A stretch of DNA of 17,246 nt, taken from contig PMJK01000010.1 in assembly GCA_003158505.1 (NCBI GenBank), forward strand, positions 2,585 to 19,830, written 5' to 3'. This stretch comes from Holophagaceae bacterium (GTDB lineage: Bacteria; Acidobacteriota; Holophagae; Holophagales; Holophagaceae). Positions 6,852 through 14,036 of this stretch are shown piece by piece (positions within the stretch are counted from its first letter, which is position 1; the number at the start of each line of letters is the position of its first letter). The notes under the pieces are model-generated. The model ran no database searches and was not told the origin of the DNA. It saw only the letters and a program-made list of their open reading frames with translations. Both the position numbers and the translations under genes were made by a program.

Positions 6852-6923
6852 CCTGGATATGAATGCGATGTCCCTTCCAGGCGAGGCAGCAGCGCTTTTT
6901 TCTGCCCGCACAACAGACGGGCA
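6852..6923 (-). promoter_or_regulatory. Structured 5' leader of the cold-shock gene
   Basis: Two inverted repeats lie in the region expected to be the csp leader. The arms CCTGGA/TCCAGG are at 6852-6857 and 6876-6881, and TGCCCG/CGGGCA are at 6903-6908 and 6918-6923. Long structured leaders that refold with temperature are known for csp genes in other bacteria. Function here is inferred. I could not place a convincing promoter; TTGAAG and TACACT further upstream are 19 bases apart. Confidence 0.35.
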
Positions 6924-6988
6924 ATTGCCAGTGTAGGATCTTTCTGCCCCTAATCTTCAAAATAAAAGATGGGAATTACAAATAAATG

Positions 6989-7003
6989 GCCCCGGTCCCG
7001 GGG
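6989..7003 (-). terminator. Weak hairpin after the diiron gene
   Basis: CCCCG/CGGGG arms (6990-6994 and 6999-7003) lie eight bases past the stop codon of the diiron gene. On the minus strand the A/T-rich CCATTTATTT follows. The stem is short and the loop tight, so this is a tentative terminator. Confidence 0.3.
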
Positions 7004-7010
7004 AATCGAG

Positions 7011-7952
7011 TCAATCGGAAGGGTTCCATTGGATGGGACGCTTCTGCAGCAGGAGGCCCACGGCCCCCTGGACTCTCATCTGCTGGGATGAGGTTGTCAC
7101 CGATAGGAAGAGCTCCAGGAAATTGGGATGGGTGACACCGCTTTCGATGAAGCAATGGCGCTTCGCCTTCAGCAGACTCTCCAAGACCTCGCTGCGTTCC
7201 TGTTCCGTGAAGGTGCGACCCAGGTACCTCCCCAGGTTCATGCAGTCCAGGATGGCCTGCTGCTCTAGCAGACCGTCGAGGGTGGCCAGCAGCCAGACCA
7301 GATCTTCAAAGGTTTCTTCTCTTTCAATGGTCGTCATGTCCTTGAAGAGCCGCAGGGCCTCGAGATGGTCCAACCGCGCATGCTGGGCCTCCTCCATCCA
7401 ATGGCAGCGGAAGATCTCCCGGGTCAAGGGATCAAGTTCATCGGAGTGGTTCATGGAACTGATGTAGTGGTGCTGGGTGAACCACTCGATGGCTGACGTC
7501 AGCAGCAAAACGGCGCCTTTGTTCTTGCTCAGCACGGCCCGCGCGACCTCGCTTTGTCCATCGATGAGCTTCAGCGGAAATCCGAGTCTTCCGTCCACCC
7601 GCCGACTGACTTCCCGGAAGAGGTGCATGTGCTTGACTTCTTCCGATGCGAAGTTCGTGAGGGCCTCGAAGGCCTGCCGATCCTCCCCTTCAGAATCCAG
7701 GGCCAGGTCCACCATCAAGGGGGCGATGAAGGTTTCCAGGAAACCAAATAGATGGGCATAGGCCCCCATCTCCACATGGGTCAGCTTCCGCTTCTCCTCG
7801 GGATTCAGGCAGAAGATGCCAGCACTGCCTGAGAGGTCCGCGGGAAGCCAGGGGCGACTTAGATCAAAGTCCACCGTCCCCAGTACATCCTTGATCTTCC
7901 AGTTGACCCGATAGGCCTGCTCGATGCATCCGCCATAGGAATAGGTGGCCAT
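7011..7952 (-). CDS. Ferritin-like diiron carboxylate protein (putative oxygenase)
   Basis: This is a 313-residue, mostly helical protein without a signal peptide. It carries the ligand set of a ferritin-like diiron site: E73 (GFLETF), E105xxH108 (SEEVKH), E156 (AIEWF) and E188xxH191 (MEEAQH). The matching 32-residue gaps E73-E105 and E156-E188 fit paired antiparallel helices. Proteins with this pattern include R2-like oxidases, AurF-type N-oxygenases and other diiron oxygenases. I lean towards the AurF-like/diiron oxygenase group but cannot fix the substrate. A GGAGGTG ribosome site sits about six bases before the ATG, and a plausible promoter is at 8001-8029. No electron-transfer partner or biosynthetic cluster lies next to it, so it looks like a stand-alone gene. 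Confidence 0.7.
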   Translation of the reverse strand: MATYSYGGCIEQAYRVNWKIKDVLGTVDFDLSRPWLPADLSGSAGIFCLNPEEKRKLTHVEMGAYAHLFGFLETFIAPLMVDLALDSEGEDRQAFEALTNFASEEVKHMHLFREVSRRVDGRLGFPLKLIDGQSEVARAVLSKNKGAVLLLTSAIEWFTQHHYISSMNHSDELDPLTREIFRCHWMEEAQHARLDHLEALRLFKDMTTIEREETFEDLVWLLATLDGLLEQQAILDCMNLGRYLGRTFTEQERSEVLESLLKAKRHCFIESGVTHPNFLELFLSVTTSSQQMRVQGAVGLLLQKRPIQWNPSD

Positions 7953-8000
7953 GCGAACACCTCCTCACCAGGATCCCATGGAGGCTGGAACCGAAATTCG

Positions 8001-8029
8001 AATATGAGTCTCAATTCACGGCTCGTCAA
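8001..8029 (-). promoter_or_regulatory. Predicted sigma-70 promoter for the diiron gene
   Basis: On the minus strand TTGACG (8024-8029) is followed after 17 bases by CATATT (8001-8006). The predicted start lies about 40 bases upstream of the ATG at 7952. No similar element was found closer to the gene. Confidence 0.45.
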
Positions 8030-8056
8030 TTCTCAAAGCAGCAGGGAAGCCCTGGA

Positions 8057-8839
8057 TCAGAGGTAGCTGCGGGCCCCCACAAAGGTCCTCTTGTAGTAAG
8101 GCTCGGTTAGATCGTCCTGGCGGATGCTCTGGCCGGACCGGGGGGCGTGGATGAAGGTCCCCTGTCCCAGGTACAGCCCCACATGGCTCACGTGGCCTCC
8201 TCCTTTAGTGGAAAAGAAGAGGAGGTCCCCTGCCCTGGCCGCGTCCAGACCCACAGGGCTGCCCGCCTCGAACTGGGCCTGGGAGGAGCGAGGTAGCCGC
8301 AACCCGCTCAATCGGTAAACGGCCCCTGTGAGTCCGCTGCAATCGAAACCCCGCTCCGTGGTCCCTCCGAAGAGGTAAGGAACGCCCAGATAGCCCTTGG
8401 CTGTATCCACCAGGCTGGCCCGCAGGCCCCGTTCGTCCGAGGGATGGAACTGGGACCGACCCAATGCTCCCGGAGCCGACCCGTCAGGCGCCACGACCCA
8501 GAAGGCTTCGATGACTCCTGCCGTCTTCAGGGCCCCTCCCCGCACCCGGGCTTTCTCCTTGGTGGCGAAATCCCCGAAGCGAACCCGGTAGAATCCGTCA
8601 CCCGAGGCATAGTAGGTAGCCTCCAGACCTTGGGCTTGAAGGGATTCTGAGAATCGCTCCGCGTTCTCCGCCTTCGAGAAGGCCCCCGCCTGCAGCGTGT
8701 AGCCCAGGCGCGGAAGGGCTTTGGCCTGGGGTGTTTTCGAGGGTGGGTGCTCCGGCACCGGGCGCGGGGCGCGGGTGCAGGCCGACGCCAGCAGCAGCGC
8801 CGTCAACACGGAGGGAGCCAACTGCCGGCGCCGGATCAT
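8057..8839 (-). CDS. SPOR-NlpC/P60 peptidoglycan endopeptidase lipoprotein
   Basis: This is a predicted lipoprotein that binds and cuts cell-wall peptidoglycan. From the ATG at 8839 (260 residues), a basic start (MIRRRQ) and hydrophobic stretch end at C21 in the lipobox LASAC. A Pro-rich linker follows, then a SPOR domain at about 46-117 (YTLQAGAFSKAENAERF, FYRVRFGDF), which in other proteins binds glycan strands stripped of peptides at the division site. An NlpC/P60 domain spans about 140-260 with the catalytic triad C167 (DCSG), H219 (HVSHVG) and H231 (FIHAP). NlpC/P60 enzymes usually cut between D-Glu and diaminopimelate. A TTG start at 8872 is possible but would bury the signal sequence. 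The ribosome site is weak. The gene is divergent from the activase gene, 170 bases away. Confidence 0.92.
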   Translation of the reverse strand: MIRRRQLAPSVLTALLLASACTRAPRPVPEHPPSKTPQAKALPRLGYTLQAGAFSKAENAERFSESLQAQGLEATYYASGDGFYRVRFGDFATKEKARVRGGALKTAGVIEAFWVVAPDGSAPGALGRSQFHPSDERGLRASLVDTAKGYLGVPYLFGGTTERGFDCSGLTGAVYRLSGLRLPRSSQAQFEAGSPVGLDAARAGDLLFFSTKGGGHVSHVGLYLGQGTFIHAPRSGQSIRQDDLTEPYYKRTFVGARSYL

Positions 8840-9009
8840 GGTTTCCCGGGATTCATGCAGAGATCGTAGCAAGCCGGATCGGATTCAAGGGCTGATTCAC
8901 TGGCGAGGTCGGCGAGAGCACCTCCTTCTTCCCGTCGAAAGGAAAATCCGAGCGGGCCGAGGCTGGGAACCTATTCTTGACCTGGAAGTCGTCGTTACGG
9001 GTGATTCTC

Positions 9010-12000
9010 ATGACCCTGGGGAAGTTTATCCTCGCCCTCGACATCGGGTCGGTTTCGACCTCCCTGGTGGTCTTGGACCAGGACCGTCAGGTGCTTCATC
9101 GCGGCTATGGTTCCCACCACGGCAACATCGCCGAGTGCGTCGTCGGCATGCTGGCGGACTTGGACTTGCCCCGGATCGGGTGGATCGCCACCACAGCCTC
9201 CACGCCGGCCCGCATCCGATCGAGCGGCCGCTTCGATGACCGGCTGGCGATCATGGCCGCCGCCAAGCAGCTTCATCCAGACCTGGGCGCCATCCTCAAC
9301 ATCGGCGGCGAGCGCTTCGGGCTCATCACTTTCGACGAGAACCACGAATACAACAACGCCCATGGCAACAGCTCCTGTGCCGCGGGCACAGGGAGTTTCC
9401 TGGACGAACAGGCCGAGAACCTCGGCCTTCATGGCAGTGCGGCCCTTGGTGCGGCCGCCGAGCGCTCGGACCGGCCACCGCCCAAGATCGCCTCGCGCTG
9501 TGCCGTGTTTGCCAAGACGGATGTGACTCACGCCCAGCAGCAGGGCTATTCCAGGGAGTCTATCTGCGACGGGCTCTGCCAGGGCTTGGCGACCACAGTG
9601 GTAGATGCGCTCTTTTCCGGCGACGCCGTGCCCACGCCCATCGTGCTTACCGGTGGTGTCGCCCAGAACGTCGCCGTGGTGCGGCACCTCACGGCCTTGA
9701 TTGGCAGTGATCTGGTGGTGGATCCCTGGGCGCACCTCTACGGTGCCTATGGCGCCGCCCTGCTCCTGCACGCCAAGCTCATGGGCGCTGCCGATGAGGC
9801 CACTCCGGGCCTGGAACCGCTTGACCTCGAGCGCCCCGAGGAGTTCCTCCTGGAGAAGAACGGCGGGCGCTCCTACGCCCATGCTCCGATCGATCACGAG
9901 CTTCCGGACTATCCCGATTTCCGGGGGGTCGAGCGCCTCCTGTTCGAACCCAGCGTGGTCCAGGAGGCCGTACCGGTCGAAGTGGACATCTATCGCGAGG
10001 TTCCCCTCGGGACCAGGAGCCGGATGTTCCTGGGGCTCGATATCGGCTCCACCAGCACCAAGGCGGTGCTTCTGGATGAGTCCCGCGAGGTGGTGGCCGG
10101 ATTCTACACGCGGACCACCGGTCGGCCGCTCATCGCCACGCAGGCCATCTTCGAGGCCATCCAGAGCTGGGGCGATAAACTGGCACTGGATCTTGCCTTC
10201 ACCGGCGTGGGCACGACAGGGGCTGGCCGCAAGTTCATCGCCGCCATCATCGGTGCGGACCTGGTGATCGATGAGATCTCTGCCCATGCCCGGGCCGCCT
10301 TCGACCTGGACCCGGAGGTCGATACGATCATCGAGATCGGCGGCCAGGACGCCAAGTTCACGACCCTCAAGAATGGCATGGTGACTTCCGCGGTCATGAA
10401 TACCGTCTGCGCCGCCGGCACCGGCACCTTCATCGAGGAACAGGCGAGGCGGCTCCACACGCCCCTGGCTGACATTTCAGGGAAGGTGGGGTCCGTGCGC
10501 TCCCCCAGGTCCAGCGACCGCTGCACGGTCTTCATGCAGCGGGACATCAACCACCTGATCGCCAGCGGCTACAGCGTGCCCGAAACCCTGGCGGCGGTCC
10601 TGCATTCGGTCCGGGAGAACTACTTGCGGAAGGTGGCGCAGGAGGGAAACATTGGCCAGCACATCTGCTTCCAGGGTGCGACCGCCAAGAACCGGGCCCT
10701 GGTTGCGGCCTTCGCCCAGAAACTCGACAAACCCATCCGGGTGTCCCGGTACTGCCACCTGACCGGGGCGCTGGGGGTGGCGCTGATGCTCGCCGAGGAG
10801 GCACCCAAAGATTCGCAGTTCAAGGGACTTGGGCTCTTCCAGACCCGCATTCCGCTCACCCAGGAAACCTGCGACCTGTGCGCTAACACCTGCCGGCTCC
10901 TGGTGGCGGACGTGTCCGGAGAGAAGGCGGCCTATGGGTTCCTCTGCGGCCGGGACTATGGCGTCGACCACTTCGTCTCGAAGAACACGTCCGGATTCGA
11001 TCTCTTGAAGGCCCGGCGCAAGGTCCTCCGGCCCACGGACCTCGCCGCCGAACGCGGGCACATCACCATGGGCATTCTGTCCGGCCTGCAGTTCTTTGAA
11101 GACGCCGACATCTGGCAGATGTTCTTTGCAGAGCTCGGTGTGCGCACCCTGACCGTCCCCGGGCGCAAGGAACTCATCGCTGCGGGCAAGAAGGCCGAAC
11201 GGGCCGAGTTCTGCGCCCCCATGGCCGTCCTGCATGCCCAGGCCAAGGAACTGGGCCGGAAGACCGACCACCTATTCGTGCCCCTGAACCTCGAATCCCC
11301 CGAGCGGCAGGGGGACCTGCGCCGCCAGTACTGCTACTACTCCCAGTACGCCGTGACCCTCATCGCGGGCCTGGGAAACGGCGAACTCCGGAAGAAATGT
11401 GTGATGCCCGTGATCGCCCACAGCCTGACGACGCTACAGACGCGGCTCAACCTGTTGTTGGCCCTCAAACCAGTCCTCGGGGAGGATCTGGGATTCTCGG
11501 AGGTCTCCGCGGCCTATGGCAAGGCCCTCGAGGTGCATGCCGCCTGGCGCAACGACCTGAAGAAGGTCTTCGCCAAGGAGACTGCGGGTGTCGAAGACCC
11601 GGTCGTGGTGCTGATCGGCCGACCCTACGTCGTGCTCTCCCCCGCCATGAACAAGGGGATCCCGGATATTTTCGCGGCCCTCGGCGTGAAGGCCTTCTTC
11701 CAGGACATGCTCACCTATGAAGAGAAGGACATCGAACCCATCGCCGACCTTCTGAAGGCCCTGCACTGGCATTACGCCGCCAAGGTCCTGGAAGCGACCC
11801 AAGTGGTGGCCGGGACGCCCGGGCTGTATCCGGTGTTCGTCACTTCCTTTAAGTGCGCCCCCGATTCCTGCATCCTCGACTACTTCAAGCGGATCTGCGA
11901 GGGGCACCACAAGCCCTACCTCGTGCTGCAGCTGGACGATCATGAATCTGCGGTGGGCTATGAGACCCGGATCGAGGCGGCAGTGCGCTCCTTTCGCAAC

Positions 12001-13263
12001 CACCAATGGGCCGCCGGAGCTTCCCCAGAGGTCGCCCCTCCTACCCAACCGGTGGTGTCCCCCCTGGCCTGGGACCTCGAGGGCAGGGTCCTCCTGTTCC
12101 CCTGCTGGGATCGCTTGACCTGCCAGCTGCTCGTCGCCAACCTGGCGAATACGGGAATCGACGCACGGCTCATGCGCGAAGATGGCGATACCGTCACCCG
12201 GTCGCTGGCGCGCAATGCGGGCCAGTGCATCCCGCTGAACATCATCGCGCAGACCTTCGTCGACCATGTGCGCCGCTGGAACCTGGACCCGGAAAAGACC
12301 TTGCTGTGGGTTCCGGGATCGACCATCGCGTGCCACATCGGCATGTACCCCCAGGCGATCCAGAGCGCGGTGGCCAACTACGGGTGCGGTTTCGAGAAGG
12401 CCCGGGTCTATTCCGGCGATCTCACGCTGATCGACATCTCCCTCCGGGCCGCGCTCAACGGCTATTTCTGCCACATGTTCGGCGGCATGCTGCGCAGTCT
12501 GGCGTGCAAGATCAGGCCCTACGAAGTCGTGCCGGGCATGACCGATCGGGTCATGGAGGAGGGACTGATCCTGTTCGAGTACGCCTTCCTGCACGACCTG
12601 CCCAAGATCGACGTCGTCAAGCGCGTGGTCGACCGGTTCGCGGAGATCCCCAAGCAGGCCAGGCCCCGGCCCAAGGTCGCCATCTTCGGCGACCTGTATG
12701 CCCGCGACAACGAAACCCTGAACCAGAACCTCGTCCGCACCATCGAGGAGAACGGCGGCGAAGTGATCACCACGCCCTACAACGAGTACATCAAGACCAT
12801 CGCCGGCCTGTACTTCCGCAAGTGGATGCGCGAAGGGAAGTACCTCAGGGTCCTGGCGTCAGGTTCTATCCTGACGACCATCCAGCTGATGGAGAAGAAG
12901 TACACCGAAGAGTTCGGACGGCTCCTGGGCCCGCCGCCAGAGGAAAGGCAGGGCCTCGAGGCAGAAGAGATCCTGAGGAAGTTCAACGTCAGCGCCTACC
13001 ACACCGGCGAAACCCTGGACAATCTCCTGAACATCTTCCATGTGCTCGAGGCGCATCCCGATCTGGCCCTCTTCGTCCATGCGAGCCCGGCCTTCTGCTG
13101 CCCCGGCCTAGTCACCGAGGCCCTTGGCCCCCAGATCGAGCGGATCACAGGAGTACCGATGGTATCCGTGACCTACGACGGAACGGACGCCTCCAAGAAC
13201 GACGTCATCATCCCCTACCTGAAGTTCCCGCGGCACCGCCAGGGCACCCTGGTCCATGGCTGA
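9010..13263 (+). CDS. Giant acyl-CoA dehydratase activase: two BcrA/BadF ATPase modules, DUF2229 and HgdB-like region
   Basis: The family of this 1417-residue protein is related to the ATP-driven activators of 2-hydroxyacyl-CoA dehydratases and benzoyl-CoA reductases, which inject low-potential electrons into a partner enzyme. ATPase module 1 (about 5-260) has DIGSVSTS at 11-18, NIGGERFG at 97-104, C123, C164 and GGVAQN at 215-220. Module 2 (about 339-590) has DIGSTSTK at 344-351, EIGGQDAK at 442-449, C467, C505 and GATAKN at 556-561. The cysteine pairs match the cluster ligands of HgdC-type activators. A C621-x2-C624-x3-C628 motif plus C646 precedes a DUF2229 region (about 685-900), and an HgdB-like region follows (about 1025-1400). 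I chose the ATG at 9010 because MTLGKFILALDIGS is the family-like start; an in-frame TTG at 8977 and GTG at 9001 are alternatives. No dehydratase subunit, CoA ligase or ferredoxin gene is adjacent, so the role is unknown. Confidence 0.9.
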   Translation: MTLGKFILALDIGSVSTSLVVLDQDRQVLHRGYGSHHGNIAECVVGMLADLDLPRIGWIATTASTPARIRSSGRFDDRLAIMAAAKQLHPDLGAILNIGGERFGLITFDENHEYNNAHGNSSCAAGTGSFLDEQAENLGLHGSAALGAAAERSDRPPPKIASRCAVFAKTDVTHAQQQGYSRESICDGLCQGLATTVVDALFSGDAVPTPIVLTGGVAQNVAVVRHLTALIGSDLVVDPWAHLYGAYGAALLLHAKLMGAADEATPGLEPLDLERPEEFLLEKNGGRSYAHAPIDHELPDYPDFRGVERLLFEPSVVQEAVPVEVDIYREVPLGTRSRMFLGLDIGSTSTKAVLLDESREVVAGFYTRTTGRPLIATQAIFEAIQSWGDKLALDLAFTGVGTTGAGRKFIAAIIGADLVIDEISAHARAAFDLDPEVDTIIEIGGQDAKFTTLKNGMVTSAVMNTVCAAGTGTFIEEQARRLHTPLADISGKVGSVRSPRSSDRCTVFMQRDINHLIASGYSVPETLAAVLHSVRENYLRKVAQEGNIGQHICFQGATAKNRALVAAFAQKLDKPIRVSRYCHLTGALGVALMLAEEAPKDSQFKGLGLFQTRIPLTQETCDLCANTCRLLVADVSGEKAAYGFLCGRDYGVDHFVSKNTSGFDLLKARRKVLRPTDLAAERGHITMGILSGLQFFEDADIWQMFFAELGVRTLTVPGRKELIAAGKKAERAEFCAPMAVLHAQAKELGRKTDHLFVPLNLESPERQGDLRRQYCYYSQYAVTLIAGLGNGELRKKCVMPVIAHSLTTLQTRLNLLLALKPVLGEDLGFSEVSAAYGKALEVHAAWRNDLKKVFAKETAGVEDPVVVLIGRPYVVLSPAMNKGIPDIFAALGVKAFFQDMLTYEEKDIEPIADLLKALHWHYAAKVLEATQVVAGTPGLYPVFVTSFKCAPDSCILDYFKRICEGHHKPYLVLQLDDHESAVGYETRIEAAVRSFRNHQWAAGASPEVAPPTQPVVSPLAWDLEGRVLLFPCWDRLTCQLLVANLANTGIDARLMREDGDTVTRSLARNAGQCIPLNIIAQTFVDHVRRWNLDPEKTLLWVPGSTIACHIGMYPQAIQSAVANYGCGFEKARVYSGDLTLIDISLRAALNGYFCHMFGGMLRSLACKIRPYEVVPGMTDRVMEEGLILFEYAFLHDLPKIDVVKRVVDRFAEIPKQARPRPKVAIFGDLYARDNETLNQNLVRTIEENGGEVITTPYNEYIKTIAGLYFRKWMREGKYLRVLASGSILTTIQLMEKKYTEEFGRLLGPPPEERQGLEAEEILRKFNVSAYHTGETLDNLLNIFHVLEAHPDLALFVHASPAFCCPGLVTEALGPQIERITGVPMVSVTYDGTDASKNDVIIPYLKFPRHRQGTLVHG

Positions 13264-13302
13264 GGAAGCACTCAGGATCGGATGGGGCGGAGCATTGTAA
13301 AC

Positions 13303-13316
13303 CGGCGTTCGCGCCG
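13303..13316 (+). terminator. UUCG hairpin after the activase gene
   Basis: The sequence CGGCG-TTCG-CGCCG forms a 5-bp stem with a very stable UUCG loop, 40 bases past the stop codon. No U-tract follows, so it may be a weak terminator or an mRNA 3' stabiliser. Confidence 0.3.
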
Positions 13317-13384
13317 TGCCGCAGAGATTAAGACAAGTGAAGCCATGGATGGCCACGGCTACAGGGCAGAACTGCTTTCTACCT

Positions 13385-13439
13385 GTGAGGAACGGTGAAC
13401 AAGAAGGCCGCTTTCTCACCGGCCCTCACCGTTCCTCAC
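13385..13439. repeat. Long inverted repeat (14-bp perfect arms)
   Basis: GTGAGGAACGGTGA (13385-13398) and its exact reverse complement (13426-13439) enclose a nested 5-bp stem GGCCG/CGGCC (13406-13410 and 13420-13424) with a 9-base loop. No U-tract is present on either side. The right arm overlaps the end of the DUF2911-like remnant. It could be a bidirectional mRNA end structure, a REP/MITE-like element or a scar of a past rearrangement. Confidence 0.7.
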
Positions 13440-13749
13440 TGGTGGATCCTTCCATTTCATTTCGGCGACTAGGGCCGCCTCGATGCGCAGGCCGCCGTAG
13501 GTCTCCCGCATGGCGAGGGAGCGGTCCACCCAGGCCTGGGCCTCATCCAGGTTCACGTCGTTGCGCACACACCAAGCCTGCGGCCGCGTTCCAGCCCTCG
13601 GGGAAGAAGCGCGGCAGGCCGCACAGCTGGTCCCGCAGGCTGAGGACAACCATCTGCTTGGTGTCCACCTCCAGGGGAATGGGCACCCGCAGCTTCTCCC
13701 AACGGAGGGTGAGGGTGACGCCCTTGCGGTTCAGGCTCCGCCGTCTACT
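13416..13749 (-). pseudogene. DUF2911-like C-terminal remnant, frameshifted and beheaded
   Basis: Read on the minus strand from about 13737, one frame gives GVTLTLRWEKLRVPIPLEVD and then RDQLCGLPRFFPEGWNAAA. The next frame continues as AWCVRNDVNLDEAQAWVDRS and YGGLRIEAALVAEMK. Joined, these read like the C-terminal part of a DUF2911 protein. Removing one G at 13577-13578 restores a continuous NAAAAWCVRNDVNLDE, so a single-base frameshift is the simplest reading. Upstream the frame meets a stop at 13750-13752 with no start codon, and the N-terminal domain is missing. The family link is from memory of its C-terminal pattern. It is very unlikely to make a functional protein. Confidence 0.6.
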
Positions 13750-13928
13750 TCAAGGTCGAGGACATCCAGGGCGTCTTCTCGTCCTTCAAGGCCCGGGGCG
13801 TGAGCTTCCAGGCCGATCCGCACCTCGTCCATCGAACCCCCCAATCCGAGCTGTGGCTGGCGGAGTTTGCGGACCCGGACGGGAACCACCTGGCCCTCAT
13901 GAGCGAGGTCCCAAGCGCAGGCGCCTGA
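13728..13928 (+). pseudogene. Glyoxalase/VOC-family C-terminal remnant
   Basis: The plus-strand frame from 13728 to the TGA at 13926-13928 reads GSGSAVYFKVEDIQGVFSSF, then ARGVSFQADPHLVHRTPQSE, and then LWLAEFADPDGNHLALMSEV. This is the C-terminal beta-alpha-beta-beta-beta half of a glyoxalase/bleomycin-resistance (VOC) protein, including the hallmark FxDPDGN motif with the metal-binding Glu region just before it. The N-terminal half is absent: upstream the frame runs straight into the DUF2911-like remnant, and no start codon or ribosome site is present. About 60 of the usual 120 or more residues remain. Confidence 0.68.
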
Positions 13929-14036
13929 CCTCTTGCGTGTCTGCCTCGCGCCCTGAGGCAGGCGGTCGGGCCGGGGCCGCCGTTTGGGCGCGGGCGTATG
14001 CTTTAGAGGAGCAGACTTCCGCGCTAGGAGGTTCCC

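Noticed and set aside
8042..8054. CAGGG-AAG-CCCTG hairpin after the NlpC/P60 gene
   Set aside because: Five-base stem, three-base loop and no U-tract, so not called as a terminator.
8977..9008. TTGACC upstream of the activase gene as a -35 element
   Set aside because: No acceptable -10 hexamer at 16-18 bases, and the predicted start would fall on the start codon itself.
8995..10458. Long minus-strand open frame (487 codons) opposite the activase gene
   Set aside because: It is a shadow of a GC-rich coding strand. The translation is low in structure, lacks domains, and the plus strand carries clear ATPase motifs across the same bases.
11434..12594. Minus-strand open frame of 386 codons opposite the HgdB-like region
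   Set aside because: Antisense shadow with His/Gly/Asp-rich composition and no ribosome site; the plus-strand protein is conserved-looking throughout.
12006..13331. Plus-strand frame of 441 codons overlapping the activase in another frame
   Set aside because: Arg/Pro/Gly-rich frame typical of a GC-rich shadow, without any recognisable motif.
13942..13960. TGCCTC/GAGGCA hairpin after the VOC remnant
   Set aside because: Six-base stem without a U-tract; it may be the old terminator of the lost gene but cannot be supported.
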